A stretch of DNA of 64,000 bases from an uncultured Litoreibacter sp. (GTDB lineage: Bacteria > Pseudomonadota > Alphaproteobacteria > Rhodobacterales > Rhodobacteraceae), in the NCBI RefSeq assembly GCF_947501785.1, contig NZ_CANMXB010000001.1, positions 992,001-1,056,000 on the forward strand. The letters run 5' to 3'. The position numbers and the translations under genes were made by a program. Shown here piece after piece: positions 20,122 through 28,680 of the stretch (position 1 is its first letter; every line of letters starts with the position of its first letter). The notes beneath the pieces are model-generated. The model did not search any database. It was not told the DNA's origin and was given only the letters and a program-made list of their open reading frames with translations.

Positions 20122-20620
20122 CCGCAGCCACTTTCATGGAGATCATGCGATCAGGGTTCATCGGTGGCTCGCCGCGCGCGATCTTGTCGACATGCTCCAT
20201 GCCCGAGGTGACGCGGCCATAGACGGTGTATTGGCCGTTCAGGAAGGCGTTGTCAGAGAAGTTGATGAAGAATTGCGAATTGGCCGAGTCAGGGTTGGCA
20301 GAGCGTGCCGCGCCGATAGTGCCTCGATCATGTGGCAGCTTGGAGAACTCCGCCGGAACATCTGGATGCTCGGACCCGCCAGTGCCCGCCATGCGGATGT
20401 TGAAATCTTTCTCCATATTGCCGTTTGCCACGTCGCCGGTTTGCGCCATGAAGCCTTCGATGACACGGTGGAAGGCCACATTGTCATAAGCGCCCGCACG
20501 GGCCAGCGTTTTCATCCGCTCCACATGCTTTGGAGCCACGTCCGGCAGCAGCGCAATTTCGACGGTGCCGTCTTTGAGTTCGATGAGGATGGTGTTTTCG
20601 AGGTCTTTTTCGTCGGCCAT
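20114..20620 (-). CDS. Cytoplasmic cyclophilin-type peptidyl-prolyl isomerase
   Basis: 168 residues without a signal peptide (MADEKDLENTILIELKDG). It carries the same cyclophilin motifs as its neighbour: VAFHRVIEGFMAQTGD, GAARSANPDSANSQFFINF and LNGQYTVYGRVTSGMEHVD. It is the first gene of a two-isomerase unit, serving the cytoplasm while its paralogue serves the periplasm. coaD lies upstream on the same strand, separated by 73 bases. Confidence 0.92.
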   Translation of the reverse strand: MADEKDLENTILIELKDGTVEIALLPDVAPKHVERMKTLARAGAYDNVAFHRVIEGFMAQTGDVANGNMEKDFNIRMAGTGGSEHPDVPAEFSKLPHDRGTIGAARSANPDSANSQFFINFSDNAFLNGQYTVYGRVTSGMEHVDKIARGEPPMNPDRMISMKVAADV

Positions 20621-20693
20621 GTGGCTGCTCCTTCAATAATCGTTGCCGCAACACTTAATGCGGGAACGCAGGAAGGAAAAGCCCAAGGCAAAG

Positions 20694-21185
20694 TTAGCCA
20701 AGCCGTTCTTTTAACTGGGTCGCGACCGCAGGCGAGACAAAGCCCGAAATGTCGCCGCCAAGGCGCGCGATTTCCTTGACCAGCTTGGAGGCAATCGCCT
20801 GATGTTGGGCCTCGGCCATCAAAAACACCGTCTCGATGGAATCGTCCATGGCGCGGTTCATGCCGACCATCTGGTATTCATACTCAAAATCCGCGACGGC
20901 GCGCAGACCACGGATGATGACGCTGGCGCCAACATCGCGGGCGCAGTGGATCAGAAGGTTGTCAAAGGGGTGCGCCACGATCTCGCAGCCGGTCTGTTCA
21001 GACAGGGCGACGCATTCCGCCTCGATCATGGCGACGCGTTCTTCAAGCTCGAACAGCGGCCCCTTGTCCCGATTGATTGCAACACCAATGACCAAACGGT
21101 CTACCAGCGAGCAGGCCCGCCGAATGATGTCGGTATGCCCCAGGGTGACGGGGTCAAACGTGCCGGGGTACAATCCTGTGCGCAT
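20694..21185 (-). CDS. coaD: Phosphopantetheine adenylyltransferase
   Basis: 163 residues, the standard CoaD length. The enzyme adenylates 4'-phosphopantetheine to dephospho-CoA, the penultimate step of coenzyme A synthesis. Nucleotidyltransferase motifs are clear: GLYPGTFDPVTLGHTDII (T/HxGH), IIRGLRAVADFEYEYQM, and ISGFVSPAVATQLKERL replacing the usual C-terminal ISSSxVR stretch. The start ATG at 21185 gives the family-typical MRTGLYPGTFDP. The two cyclophilin genes follow on the same strand, which is a common alphaproteobacterial arrangement. Confidence 0.95.
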   Translation of the reverse strand: MRTGLYPGTFDPVTLGHTDIIRRACSLVDRLVIGVAINRDKGPLFELEERVAMIEAECVALSEQTGCEIVAHPFDNLLIHCARDVGASVIIRGLRAVADFEYEYQMVGMNRAMDDSIETVFLMAEAQHQAIASKLVKEIARLGGDISGFVSPAVATQLKERLG

Positions 21186-21260
21186 GGGCGGGCCTCTCAG
21201 TTCGTTGACCTACGCAACAGCATTCCGCGCGGGAATTCAAGCGGTTGACGGGGCGTGAGT

Positions 21261-21689
21261 TCAACTGACGTCGCTGAACATCGCCTCCACCTGAGCTTGG
21301 GTCATGTCGTTCGTTTTGTCCGCAAACCCGTAGCCCTTGGGCTTGATGTCGATGAACAATTGCTCCGTCAGCTGCAAATCGCCGTGGTCGTCCAACGTGC
21401 CTGAGCCCAAGTGATACACCCCTTGATGCTGCCCTGGTGCCGTCACGCGGTAGAACATATTGGCCCCGCAGGTCTTACAAAACCCACGTTCCGCCCAATC
21501 TGAGGAGGTAAAAATCGTCAGATTTTCTTCGCCCTTGAACGTGACAGCGTCGGGCGCCGCGCCCATGCCAAGGAAAACCCCGCCGGACCAGCGGCGACAC
21601 ATCGAACAATGGCAGGCCGACAGATGGGTGGGCTCGCCCGTCACCGTGTAGCTGATCGCCCCGCACAAACATTTTCCGGTCAATCCCAT
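21261..21689 (-). CDS. GFA-family zinc-binding protein
   Basis: 142 residues. Members of the glutathione-dependent formaldehyde-activating enzyme (DUF636) fold bind zinc through cysteine clusters, and here they are complete: CLCG (C7, C9), CHCSMCRR (C26, C28, C31) and FCKTCGANMFYR. Only a few members actually act on S-hydroxymethylglutathione; the substrate here is unknown. The gene is one base away from the CBS-domain gene upstream (21691), so they probably share a transcript. Confidence 0.85.
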   Translation of the reverse strand: MGLTGKCLCGAISYTVTGEPTHLSACHCSMCRRWSGGVFLGMGAAPDAVTFKGEENLTIFTSSDWAERGFCKTCGANMFYRVTAPGQHQGVYHLGSGTLDDHGDLQLTEQLFIDIKPKGYGFADKTNDMTQAQVEAMFSDVS

Positions 21690-21690
21690 A

Positions 21691-22125
21691 TCAATGCCCC
21701 ATGATCATGCCCTCAAGGGCATCCTTTTCCATTGCCAGCTCGTTCAGCCGCGATTTGACCACGTCACCGATGGTGATCAGCCCGATCATGTCGCCGTCCT
21801 TGACCACCGGCATGTGGCGGAAGCGGCCCTCGGTCATGCGCGACAGCACTTCGTCAGCGGTGTCATCAACCGAACATGTCACCGGGTCCCGGGTCATCAT
21901 GGCACTGACCGCATCGTCCAAGCAGCCCGGGCCGCGCTTGCCGATTTCGCGCACGATGTCGCGTTCCGACAGGATGCCCATGGCGTGTTTGCCATCCGGC
22001 GTCACCACAACCGACCCGATGCGTTTGGTCGATAACAGATTGGCGGCGTCAGACACCGTGGCGTCGGGGGCGATCGTGACGACCCCGCCCTCAGGTTTGG
22101 CTTGGAGGATTTGGCTGACGCGCAT
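21691..22125 (-). CDS. Two-CBS-domain protein
   Basis: 144 residues from ATG 22125 (MRVSQILQAKPEGG), which has an AAGGGG ribosome site; an in-frame start 30 bases upstream adds ten residues without one. It consists only of a tandem CBS pair (GILSERDIVREIGKRG and HMPVVKDGDMIGLITIGDVVKSRL). Such Bateman modules bind AMP, ATP or NAD and act as energy sensors or partners of other enzymes. The stop of this gene and the GFA start are one base apart. The partner is not evident from the neighbourhood. Confidence 0.85.
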   Translation of the reverse strand: MRVSQILQAKPEGGVVTIAPDATVSDAANLLSTKRIGSVVVTPDGKHAMGILSERDIVREIGKRGPGCLDDAVSAMMTRDPVTCSVDDTADEVLSRMTEGRFRHMPVVKDGDMIGLITIGDVVKSRLNELAMEKDALEGMIMGH

Positions 22126-22195
22126 GGCAGGCCCCTTCGATTGTGAATATGTCATCTAGCTATAGCACAATTCTGCTCGGGTCGGCGGTCCTGCG

Positions 22196-23095
22196 TCAAG
22201 TACGCGCCTCCAGACGCGCGATTTCACGCGGAAGATGCGTCGCAAGTTCCTCCGCAAACCGGGTCAGCCGCGCGATTTTGCGGTCATCGGCGTGGCGCAC
22301 CAGATAGAAGCTGCGGGTCAGCGACATTTGGTCGGCCAGCACCTTTTGCAGCTCCGGCGCGTTGGGCAGCGCGAAGTCATGGGCGATGACCACACCCGCC
22401 CCGCCCCGCGCCCAGTTGATCTGCACCGAGACGGAATTGGACGCGAAATCCACCTTGGGGGAGCCTATCTCCGACAGGTAATCGAGCTCTTTGTCAAAGA
22501 TCAGATCGGAGATGTAGCCGATGATCTTATGCGCCTTGAGGTCCTGCAGGCTCTGCAGCGGCGGCATGGATCGCAAATAGGACGTGCTGGCCGCGAGGTG
22601 CAGCTTGTAGTCGCTGAGCTTTTGCACCGTCAGCCGCCCCGTCGCTGGCGGGGAGACGGTGACAGCCATGTCTGCCTCCCGCTTGGACAGGTTGAAGACG
22701 CGCGGCAGCGCTACCAGCTGCACCTCGAGCCCCGGATTGTCGGCGCAGATTTTGGAACAGACTTGCGGCAACAGGTAGTTGGCCGCACCATCAGGGGCTC
22801 CGAGCCTGATTTGCCCCGTCAGCGCCCCTGCCCGGTCTGTGACGTCACCGCTGAGGTCTAACATGGCCGTTTCAACCGTGGTTGCCTTGTCCAGCAGCCG
22901 CTGTCCCGCAGGGGTCAGCACGTAGCCCTGTGGCGATTTGAGAAACAGCGCCGCGTCGAGGTCGGTTTCCAGCCGCGCGACGCGCCGCCCGACGGTTGCG
23001 GGGTCCAGCTTCAGGGTCTTGCCCGCCGCCGAGAGAGTTTCCTCCCGGGCGACCGCCAGAAAGACGCGCAGGTCATCCCATTTTGGATCAGACAT
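22196..23095 (-). CDS. LysR-family regulator, probable control of mmsA
   Basis: 299 residues from ATG 23095 (MSDPKWDDLRVFLAVAREE); a further upstream start adds 12 unlikely residues. The N-terminal winged helix-turn-helix (LSAAGKTLKLDPATVGRRVARLE) is followed by a LysR effector-binding domain (about residues 90-295). The gene is divergent from mmsA, 100 bases apart, a classic layout for a regulator and its target. The shared gap holds two nearly palindromic TTTTGCAAAA-like boxes. Target and inducer (for example a valine or inositol breakdown intermediate) are inferred from position only. Confidence 0.85.
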   Translation of the reverse strand: MSDPKWDDLRVFLAVAREETLSAAGKTLKLDPATVGRRVARLETDLDAALFLKSPQGYVLTPAGQRLLDKATTVETAMLDLSGDVTDRAGALTGQIRLGAPDGAANYLLPQVCSKICADNPGLEVQLVALPRVFNLSKREADMAVTVSPPATGRLTVQKLSDYKLHLAASTSYLRSMPPLQSLQDLKAHKIIGYISDLIFDKELDYLSEIGSPKVDFASNSVSVQINWARGGAGVVIAHDFALPNAPELQKVLADQMSLTRSFYLVRHADDRKIARLTRFAEELATHLPREIARLEART

Positions 23096-23109
23096 ACCTA
23101 TCCTTGCAT

Positions 23110-23132
23110 TTTTGCAAAATGATTTTGGCAAA
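23110..23132. promoter_or_regulatory. Candidate LysR-type operator boxes between the regulator and mmsA
   Basis: TTTTGCAAAA (23110-23119) is a perfect 10-base palindrome, and 13 bases on a similar TTTTGGCAAA (23123-23132) follows. LysR proteins often bind dyads with T-rich and A-rich arms in such divergent gaps. The pair lies 64-86 bases before mmsA, adjacent to the regulator start. Binding is inferred, not shown. Confidence 0.5.
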
Positions 23133-23195
23133 CTGGCGCTTTATCTGGCGAAATTGCAAGAATAGAATGCGCGCAACGAAGTTTAGGAGGATTCC

Positions 23196-24695
23196 ATGCA
23201 AGAGCTGACGCATTACATCAACGGCGCCCATGTCAAAGGCACGTCCGGGCGTTTCGCCGACGTCTACAACCCCGCCACGGGCGAAGTGCAGGCCAAGGTG
23301 CCGCTGGCCAGCGTGGCTGAGCTGGATCAGGCGGTTGCCGCTGCCTCCGCCGCGCAACCGGCCTGGGCCGCCGTCAACCCACAGCGCCGCGCACGGGTGA
23401 TGATGAAGTTCGTGGACCTGCTGAACCGCGACATGGACAAGCTGGCCGAGGCGCTGAGCCGCGAGCACGGCAAGACCCTGCCCGACGCCAAGGGCGACGT
23501 GATCCGGGGGCTTGAGGTGGTCGAATACTGCATCGGTGCGCCTCAGATGCTGAAAGGCGACTTCACGGACTCAGCAGGCCCCGGCATCGACATGTATTCC
23601 ATGCGTCAGGCGCTGGGGGTGACCGCTGGCATTACCCCGTTCAACTTCCCTGCCATGATCCCGATGTGGATGTTCGCCCCCGCCATTGTCTGCGGCAACG
23701 CCTTCATTCTGAAACCATCGGAGCGTGACCCATCTGTGCCGCTGATGCTGGCCGAGCTGATGGAAGAGGCCGGCGCGCCGAAGGGTATCCTGCAAGTCGT
23801 CAACGGCGACAAGGAGGCCGTGGACGCCATCATCGAGAACGAGGTGATCCAATCCATCGGCTTCGTGGGCTCCACCCCGATTGCCGCCTACATCTATGCC
23901 GAGGGCTGCAAACACGGAAAACGGGTGCAATGTTTTGGCGGCGCCAAGAACCACATGATCATCATGCCGGACGCGGATATGAACCAAGCCGCCGACGCGC
24001 TGGTCGGCGCAGGTTACGGCGCGGCAGGCGAGCGTTGCATGGCGATCTCTGTCGCCGTGGCCGTGGGTGATGATACTGCCGACCGGCTGCTGGAAAAGCT
24101 GGTCCCCAAGGTGGAATCGCTGAAGGTCGGGCCTTACACCGCTGGCGATGATGTGGATTACGGTCCTGTCGTGACCGCTGCGGCCAAGGCCAATATCGAA
24201 CGTTTGGTCCAGACGGGTATCGACCAGGGCGCAACGCTGGCCGTGGACGGCCGCGACTTCTCGCTTCAGGGCTATGAGGACGGGTTCTTCGTCGGCGCGC
24301 ATTTGTTCGACAACGTCACCCCAGACATGGACATCTACAAGCACGAGATCTTCGGCCCCGTGCTGTCGACCGTGCGTGTCCCGACCTACGAAGACGGCCT
24401 GAAGCTGGCGATGGACCATGAATATGGCAACGGTACCGCGATCTTCACCCGCGACGGCGACACCGCGCGTGACTTTGCCAACCGGGTCAATGTCGGCATG
24501 GTCGGCGTCAACGTCCCAATCCCTGTGCCTTTGGCCTACCACACGTTTGGCGGCTGGAAGAAATCGGTCTTTGGGGATCTGAACCAACACGGGCCCGACG
24601 CGTTCAAGTTCTACACGCGGACGAAAACCGTCACCTCCCGCTGGCCATCGGGCCTGAAAGAAGGCGGCGAGTTCTCGATCCCGGTCATGGAATAG
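23196..24695 (+). CDS. mmsA: Methylmalonate-semialdehyde dehydrogenase (CoA-acylating)
   Basis: 499 residues, the family norm. The enzyme oxidises methylmalonate semialdehyde (from valine) or malonate semialdehyde to propionyl-CoA or acetyl-CoA, with NAD and CoA. Features seen are the ALDH fold with GITPFNFPAMIPMWMF, GFVGSTPIA (NAD loop), GAKNHMIIMPDAD, and the catalytic cysteine in AAGERCMAIS, which lacks the usual upstream Glu of hydrolytic ALDHs. An aggagg ribosome site precedes ATG 23196. A terminator at 24728 closes this unit. Acrylate from DMSP cleavage could in principle also feed in through malonate semialdehyde. Confidence 0.95.
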   Translation: MQELTHYINGAHVKGTSGRFADVYNPATGEVQAKVPLASVAELDQAVAAASAAQPAWAAVNPQRRARVMMKFVDLLNRDMDKLAEALSREHGKTLPDAKGDVIRGLEVVEYCIGAPQMLKGDFTDSAGPGIDMYSMRQALGVTAGITPFNFPAMIPMWMFAPAIVCGNAFILKPSERDPSVPLMLAELMEEAGAPKGILQVVNGDKEAVDAIIENEVIQSIGFVGSTPIAAYIYAEGCKHGKRVQCFGGAKNHMIIMPDADMNQAADALVGAGYGAAGERCMAISVAVAVGDDTADRLLEKLVPKVESLKVGPYTAGDDVDYGPVVTAAAKANIERLVQTGIDQGATLAVDGRDFSLQGYEDGFFVGAHLFDNVTPDMDIYKHEIFGPVLSTVRVPTYEDGLKLAMDHEYGNGTAIFTRDGDTARDFANRVNVGMVGVNVPIPVPLAYHTFGGWKKSVFGDLNQHGPDAFKFYTRTKTVTSRWPSGLKEGGEFSIPVME

Positions 24696-24727
24696 CACCT
24701 TCCATTCAAAGTCACACAATGACGTGA

Positions 24728-24756
24728 AAGGGGCCAAATGGACAATTTGGCCCCTT
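24728..24756 (+). terminator. Rho-independent terminator-like hairpin after mmsA
   Basis: A perfect 12-bp stem (AAGGGGCCAAAT with ATTTGGCCCCTT) surrounds a five-base loop, 33 bases after the mmsA stop, and is followed by AATTTGTT. The T-tract is imperfect but the stem is strong. It separates mmsA from the next gene. Confidence 0.75.
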
Positions 24757-24814
24757 AATTTGTTCCATGATACGCTGTAAGGACATCAAAACTTCGCAAA
24801 ACGGAGACTTTGAG

Positions 24815-25399
24815 ATGAGCAAGACCACACGCCGCGCCCTGCTTTTGACCGGGGCTGCCGCATTGTTTACCCCCGCGATTGCACGCGCGCAGCAGGCCAG
24901 CAATATCGAGCTGGTGCCATCGGGCGTTGTGACCTCCCGCAATGCGTCCAGCTTCGTGGTGCCAGATTGGCGCGATCACTTTCCGTCCCTTGGCGTGGCC
25001 ACCATCATTGCCGACACCAAGTCGCGTGCACTGCATTTCTGGAATGCGGCCGGCACGGATTACCGCGTCTTCGCGACCTCCGTCCCCAAATCGGACGAGC
25101 TGACCCGCCGGGGCTACACCAAGATCGTGCGCAAGCGCGTGGGTCCGACCTGGACACCCACCGCAGACATGCGCCGCCGCGACCCATCGCTGCCTGAATT
25201 TATGGATTCAGGTGAGCCGGGCAACCCGCTGGGCACCCACGCAATGTACCTTGATTGGCCGGCCTATTTGATCCACGGCACGCATGACACGCGCAAAATC
25301 GGGCGCCGCTCATCCTCGGGCTGCATCGGGCTATACAACGAACAGATCGCCGAATTGTTCGCTATCACGCCAGTGGGCACTCAAGTCCGGCTGATATAG
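24815..25399 (+). CDS. YkuD-type L,D-transpeptidase
   Basis: 194 residues from ATG 24815 (MSKTTRRALLLTGAAALF), with a twin-arginine-like signal peptide ending near ARAQ. L,D-transpeptidases form 3-3 cross-links in peptidoglycan or attach proteins to it. The catalytic motif is intact: HGTHDTRKIGRRSSSGCIGL, with the nucleophile at C170 and its histidine before it. The protein lacks a separate peptidoglycan-binding domain, so it is a minimal form. It sits between two terminators inside the valine catabolism cluster and is therefore an independent unit, apparently unrelated to its neighbours. Confidence 0.85.
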   Translation: MSKTTRRALLLTGAAALFTPAIARAQQASNIELVPSGVVTSRNASSFVVPDWRDHFPSLGVATIIADTKSRALHFWNAAGTDYRVFATSVPKSDELTRRGYTKIVRKRVGPTWTPTADMRRRDPSLPEFMDSGEPGNPLGTHAMYLDWPAYLIHGTHDTRKIGRRSSSGCIGLYNEQIAELFAITPVGTQVRLI

Positions 25400-25425
25400 C
25401 GCTAACATCAATAAATAATGACATT

Positions 25426-25451
25426 GGCGGGCCTCTGGCCTGCCTTTTTTT
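25426..25451 (+). terminator. Rho-independent terminator after the YkuD gene
   Basis: An 8-bp stem (GGCGGGCC with GGCCTGCC, one G-T pair) with a three-base loop is followed by seven T residues, 27 bases after the stop codon. This is the most canonical terminator in the window. Confidence 0.9.
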
Positions 25452-25516
25452 ATTGCATTATCGCCCAAATCATCGCAGAATTAAACAAGCGTTCAATTCC
25501 TGCCGGGAGGTATAAA

Positions 25517-26659
25517 ATGGATTTCGCCCTATCAGAAGAACAAACGGCCATATTCGACATGGCCCGCGCCTTTGGTGAAGATCACGTCGCGCCCCACGCC
25601 CAGCAATGGGAGAAAGACGGCACCATCCCCAAGGACCTGTGGCCCAAACTGGCTGAGCTGGGGTTTGGCGGCCTTTATGTAAGCGAAGACAGCGGCGGCT
25701 CCGGCTTGTCACGGCTGGACGCGGTGCTGGTGTTTGAAGCGCTGTCGATGTCCTGCCCCTCGGTCGCCGCGTTCCTGTCGATCCACAACATGTGCGCCGC
25801 GATGTTGGACAATTTCGGCTCGGACGCGCTGAAGGCCCAGGTGCTGCCCGGCGTACTCAGCATGGACACGGTCATGGCCTATTGCCTGACCGAGCCGGGT
25901 TCGGGATCGGACGCGGCCGCGTTGAAAACCCGCGCCGAACGCACCAACGACGGCTTTGTGCTGACCGGCACCAAGGCGTTCATCTCGGGCGGCGGCTATT
26001 CGGACGCCTATATCGTCATGTGCCGCACCGGCGAAGACGGCCCAAAGGGCGTCTCTGCCATCTTGGTCGAGGACGGCGCTGACGGCCTGTCCTTTGGCGG
26101 TCTCGAGGACAAAATGGGGTGGCGGTCGCAACCCACCCGCCAAGTGCAGTTGGACAATTGCAACATTCCCGCCGGAAACCTGCTGGGAGAGGAAGGCAAT
26201 GGTTTCACATATGCGATGAAGGGCCTGAATGGCGGTCGGTTGAACATTGCCGCCTGCTCCATCGGGGCTGCGCAGTCGGCGATGAACAAGACCTTGGACT
26301 ATATGGGCGAACGCAAGGCCTTTGGCCGCACCATTGACCAGTTCCAAGCGCTGCAATTCCGGCTTGCCGACATGGAGATAGAGCTGCAGGCCGCCCGCGT
26401 GATGCTGCGTCAAGCGGCGTGGAAACTGGACAACCAGGCCCCCGACGCCATGCGCCACTGCGCCATGGCCAAGAAGTTTTGCACCGAGGCCGGGTCCCGG
26501 ATCGTGAATGGCTGCCTGCAGCTGCATGGCGGCTACGGCTATCTCGCCGATTACGGCATCGAAAAGTTGGTGCGCGACCTGCGGGTCCATGAAATTCTGG
26601 AAGGCACCAACGAAATCATGCGCCTTATTGTCTCGCGCGATATGCTGAGCCAGAGATGA
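25517..26659 (+). CDS. Acyl-CoA dehydrogenase, probable isobutyryl-CoA dehydrogenase
   Basis: 380 residues from ATG 25517 after a gggaggt ribosome site. The flavoenzyme fold is complete: N-terminal helical domain (SEEQTAIFDMARAFGEDHVAPHA), middle beta domain (YCLTEPGSGSDAAALKTRAER; TGTKAFISGGG), and C-terminal domain ending in EILEGTNEIMRLIVSRDML, which carries the FAD contacts. Isobutyryl-CoA specificity is inferred from the operon: the next two genes are the two following steps of valine breakdown. The stop overlaps the next start by four bases (ATGA). Short-branched-chain specificity other than isobutyryl cannot be excluded by eye. Confidence 0.9.
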   Translation: MDFALSEEQTAIFDMARAFGEDHVAPHAQQWEKDGTIPKDLWPKLAELGFGGLYVSEDSGGSGLSRLDAVLVFEALSMSCPSVAAFLSIHNMCAAMLDNFGSDALKAQVLPGVLSMDTVMAYCLTEPGSGSDAAALKTRAERTNDGFVLTGTKAFISGGGYSDAYIVMCRTGEDGPKGVSAILVEDGADGLSFGGLEDKMGWRSQPTRQVQLDNCNIPAGNLLGEEGNGFTYAMKGLNGGRLNIAACSIGAAQSAMNKTLDYMGERKAFGRTIDQFQALQFRLADMEIELQAARVMLRQAAWKLDNQAPDAMRHCAMAKKFCTEAGSRIVNGCLQLHGGYGYLADYGIEKLVRDLRVHEILEGTNEIMRLIVSRDMLSQR

Positions 26660-27696
26660 CCGAAACCTCCATCCGCATTGACGGGCGCGCGGGGCGCATC
26701 ACCTTGCAACGCCCCGACGCGCTCAACGCGCTGACCTACGACATGGTGCTGGCGATTGAGGCGGCGCTGGACGCCTGGCGCGAGGCCGACATTGATCTTG
26801 TGGTGATCGACGCCGAGGGCGAACGCGCCTTCTGCTCTGGCGGTGACATTTCGGAGATGTATGCCAGCGGGACCCGGGGCGATTATGACTACGGACGCAA
26901 GTTCTGGCGCGACGAGTACCGCCTGAACGCCAAGCTGTTCGAGTACCCCAAACCGGTGGTCAGCTTCCTGCAGGGCTTCACTATGGGTGGCGGTGTCGGC
27001 GTCGGCTGCCACGGCTCTCATCGGGTGGTGGGCGAAAGCAGCCAAATCGCTATGCCGGAATGTGGGATCGGATTGGTGCCGGATGTGGGCGGCTCGCTGA
27101 TGCTGACCCTGGCGCCGGGGCGGTTGGGCGAATATCTGGGCGTCACCTCCGCCCGCATGGGCGCGGCGGACGCGATCTACGCAGGCTTTGCCGACCATTT
27201 TGTACCACAAGATCAATGGCCTACCCTGGTGTCGAAAATTTGCGCAACCGGCGACGCCACCCTGGTGGAAGCTGCTGCCTCCCCCCCGCCGGACGGCACA
27301 TTGGCGACGTTGCAACCCGACATAGACACGCATTTCAAGGGCGAAGATCTCGGCGACATCCAGCGCAATTTGCGCGCGGCGTCAGACCCCTTTGCCAAGC
27401 AGGCCCTGAAGGCCATCACCCGCAACGCGCCGCTTGCCATGGCCTGCACCCTGCAGATTGTGCGCCGCCTGCGCAGCGCGACCTCTATCCGCCAGGCGCT
27501 GGATATGGAATTCCGCTACACCTACCGGGCCATGGAACAAGGCGACTTCATAGAAGGCATCCGCGCCGCTATCATCGACCGCGACCGACAGCCCAATTGG
27601 GCGCATGCCGCGCCGGACCAAGTACCGCCGGTGGACGTCGCCAACATGCTGAAACCGCTGAAAGACGCAGCGCTGAATTGGGAAAACATGTCATGA
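26656..27696 (+). CDS. 3-Hydroxyisobutyryl-CoA hydrolase (enoyl-CoA hydratase/isomerase fold)
   Basis: 346 residues, longer than ordinary crotonases (about 260) and matching the HIBCH type. The crotonase oxyanion loops are FCSGGDISEMY and GFTMGGGVGVGCHGSHR; MPECGIGLVPDVGGS follows with the catalytic Glu. The enzyme removes CoA from 3-hydroxyisobutyryl-CoA, allowing the free acid to be oxidised by mmsB, which overlaps its stop codon (27693-27696). Its own start overlaps the acyl-CoA dehydrogenase stop. An enoyl-CoA hydratase is the alternative, but length and context favour the hydrolase. Confidence 0.88.
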   Translation: MTETSIRIDGRAGRITLQRPDALNALTYDMVLAIEAALDAWREADIDLVVIDAEGERAFCSGGDISEMYASGTRGDYDYGRKFWRDEYRLNAKLFEYPKPVVSFLQGFTMGGGVGVGCHGSHRVVGESSQIAMPECGIGLVPDVGGSLMLTLAPGRLGEYLGVTSARMGAADAIYAGFADHFVPQDQWPTLVSKICATGDATLVEAAASPPPDGTLATLQPDIDTHFKGEDLGDIQRNLRAASDPFAKQALKAITRNAPLAMACTLQIVRRLRSATSIRQALDMEFRYTYRAMEQGDFIEGIRAAIIDRDRQPNWAHAAPDQVPPVDVANMLKPLKDAALNWENMS

Positions 27697-28565
27697 AAAT
27701 CGGATTTATTGGTCTTGGAAACATGGGCGCACCCATGGCGCTCAATTTGGCGAAGGCGGGCCACGACGTGGCGGGGTTCGACCTGGCAAATACGCCGCCC
27801 GACGGGGTCGCGGCGGCAACAAGCGCCGCGCAGGCCGCGCAGGGCGCAGATGTTGTTATTACCATGCTGCCAAATGGCGCGATCCTGCGCAGCGTGGCCC
27901 AGGAGGTGATCCCGGTGATGGGCCCAGGTGCCGTGCTGCTCGATTGCTCTACGGTCGATGTCGCCGCCGCGCGAGACGTCGCTGAGATAGCGGAGGCCGC
28001 AGGCTGTCTGGCGGCCGACGCGCCCGTTTCCGGCGGCATTGGCGGGGCGGCTGCTGGCACCTTGACGTTCATGGCCGGCGGCAGCGCCGCCGCCTTCTCC
28101 AAGGTCAGCCCGCTCTTCGACATCATGGGGCAAAAGGCCGTGCATTGCGGCCCTTCTGGCAACGGGCAGGCCGCCAAGATATGCAACAACATGATCCTTG
28201 GTGTCACGATGATCGGCACTTGCGAGGCCTTTGCCCTAGCCGACAAGCTGGGGCTTGACCGGCAAAAGATGTTTGACGTGGTTTCTACCTCGTCCGGTTA
28301 CAGCTGGACGATGAACGCCTATTGCCCCGCCCCCGGCGTCGGCCCGCAAAGTCCTGCCGACAATAACTACCAACCCGGGTTCGCGGCAGAGCTGATGCTC
28401 AAGGACCTGCGCCTCAGCCAGATGGCCGCCGAGGCGGCAGATGCCGACACGCCGATGGGCGAGGCTGCTACGCAGCTCTATGAGACCTTTGTCGAAAACG
28501 AAGATGGCTTAGGCAAAGACTTCTCGGCAATGTTGCCACGCTTTGCGTCCCGCAGGCGGGCCTAA
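27693..28565 (+). CDS. mmsB: 3-Hydroxyisobutyrate dehydrogenase
   Basis: 290 residues from ATG 27693. The beta-hydroxyacid dehydrogenase fold starts with the NAD-binding IGFIGLGNMGAPMALNLAKAGHDV, contains the substrate-binding DAPVSGGIGGAAAGTLTFMAGG, and the catalytic lysine in GNGQAAKICNNMILG. It oxidises 3-hydroxyisobutyrate to methylmalonate semialdehyde, the substrate of MmsA encoded 3 kb upstream. Overlapping starts and stops tie it to the hydrolase and dehydrogenase genes as a three-gene operon. A terminator lies at 28681. Confidence 0.93.
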   Translation: MKIGFIGLGNMGAPMALNLAKAGHDVAGFDLANTPPDGVAAATSAAQAAQGADVVITMLPNGAILRSVAQEVIPVMGPGAVLLDCSTVDVAAARDVAEIAEAAGCLAADAPVSGGIGGAAAGTLTFMAGGSAAAFSKVSPLFDIMGQKAVHCGPSGNGQAAKICNNMILGVTMIGTCEAFALADKLGLDRQKMFDVVSTSSGYSWTMNAYCPAPGVGPQSPADNNYQPGFAAELMLKDLRLSQMAAEAADADTPMGEAATQLYETFVENEDGLGKDFSAMLPRFASRRRA

Positions 28566-28577
28566 TCTCCATTTGGT

Positions 28578-28587
28578 CAAAAATACT
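28578..28587 (+). repeat. Intergenic CAAAAATACT motif, copy 2
   Basis: Lies 13 bases after the mmsB stop. It is identical to the copies at 16441 and 42550. A 7-bp hairpin (GGGAGGT, 28609-28625) follows shortly afterwards. Confidence 0.5.
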
Positions 28588-28680
28588 CTGGTGGGTTGCC
28601 CGTGCGGCGGGAGGTAAAACCTCCCAAGAGCACAAAACATAGAGCGCGGCGCAGCCGCTCAATCAGGTCAGCAACGAAAA

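Noticed and set aside
28609-28625. GGGAGGT hairpin after mmsB as a terminator
   Set aside because: No T run follows on either strand; the proper terminator lies at 28681-28709.
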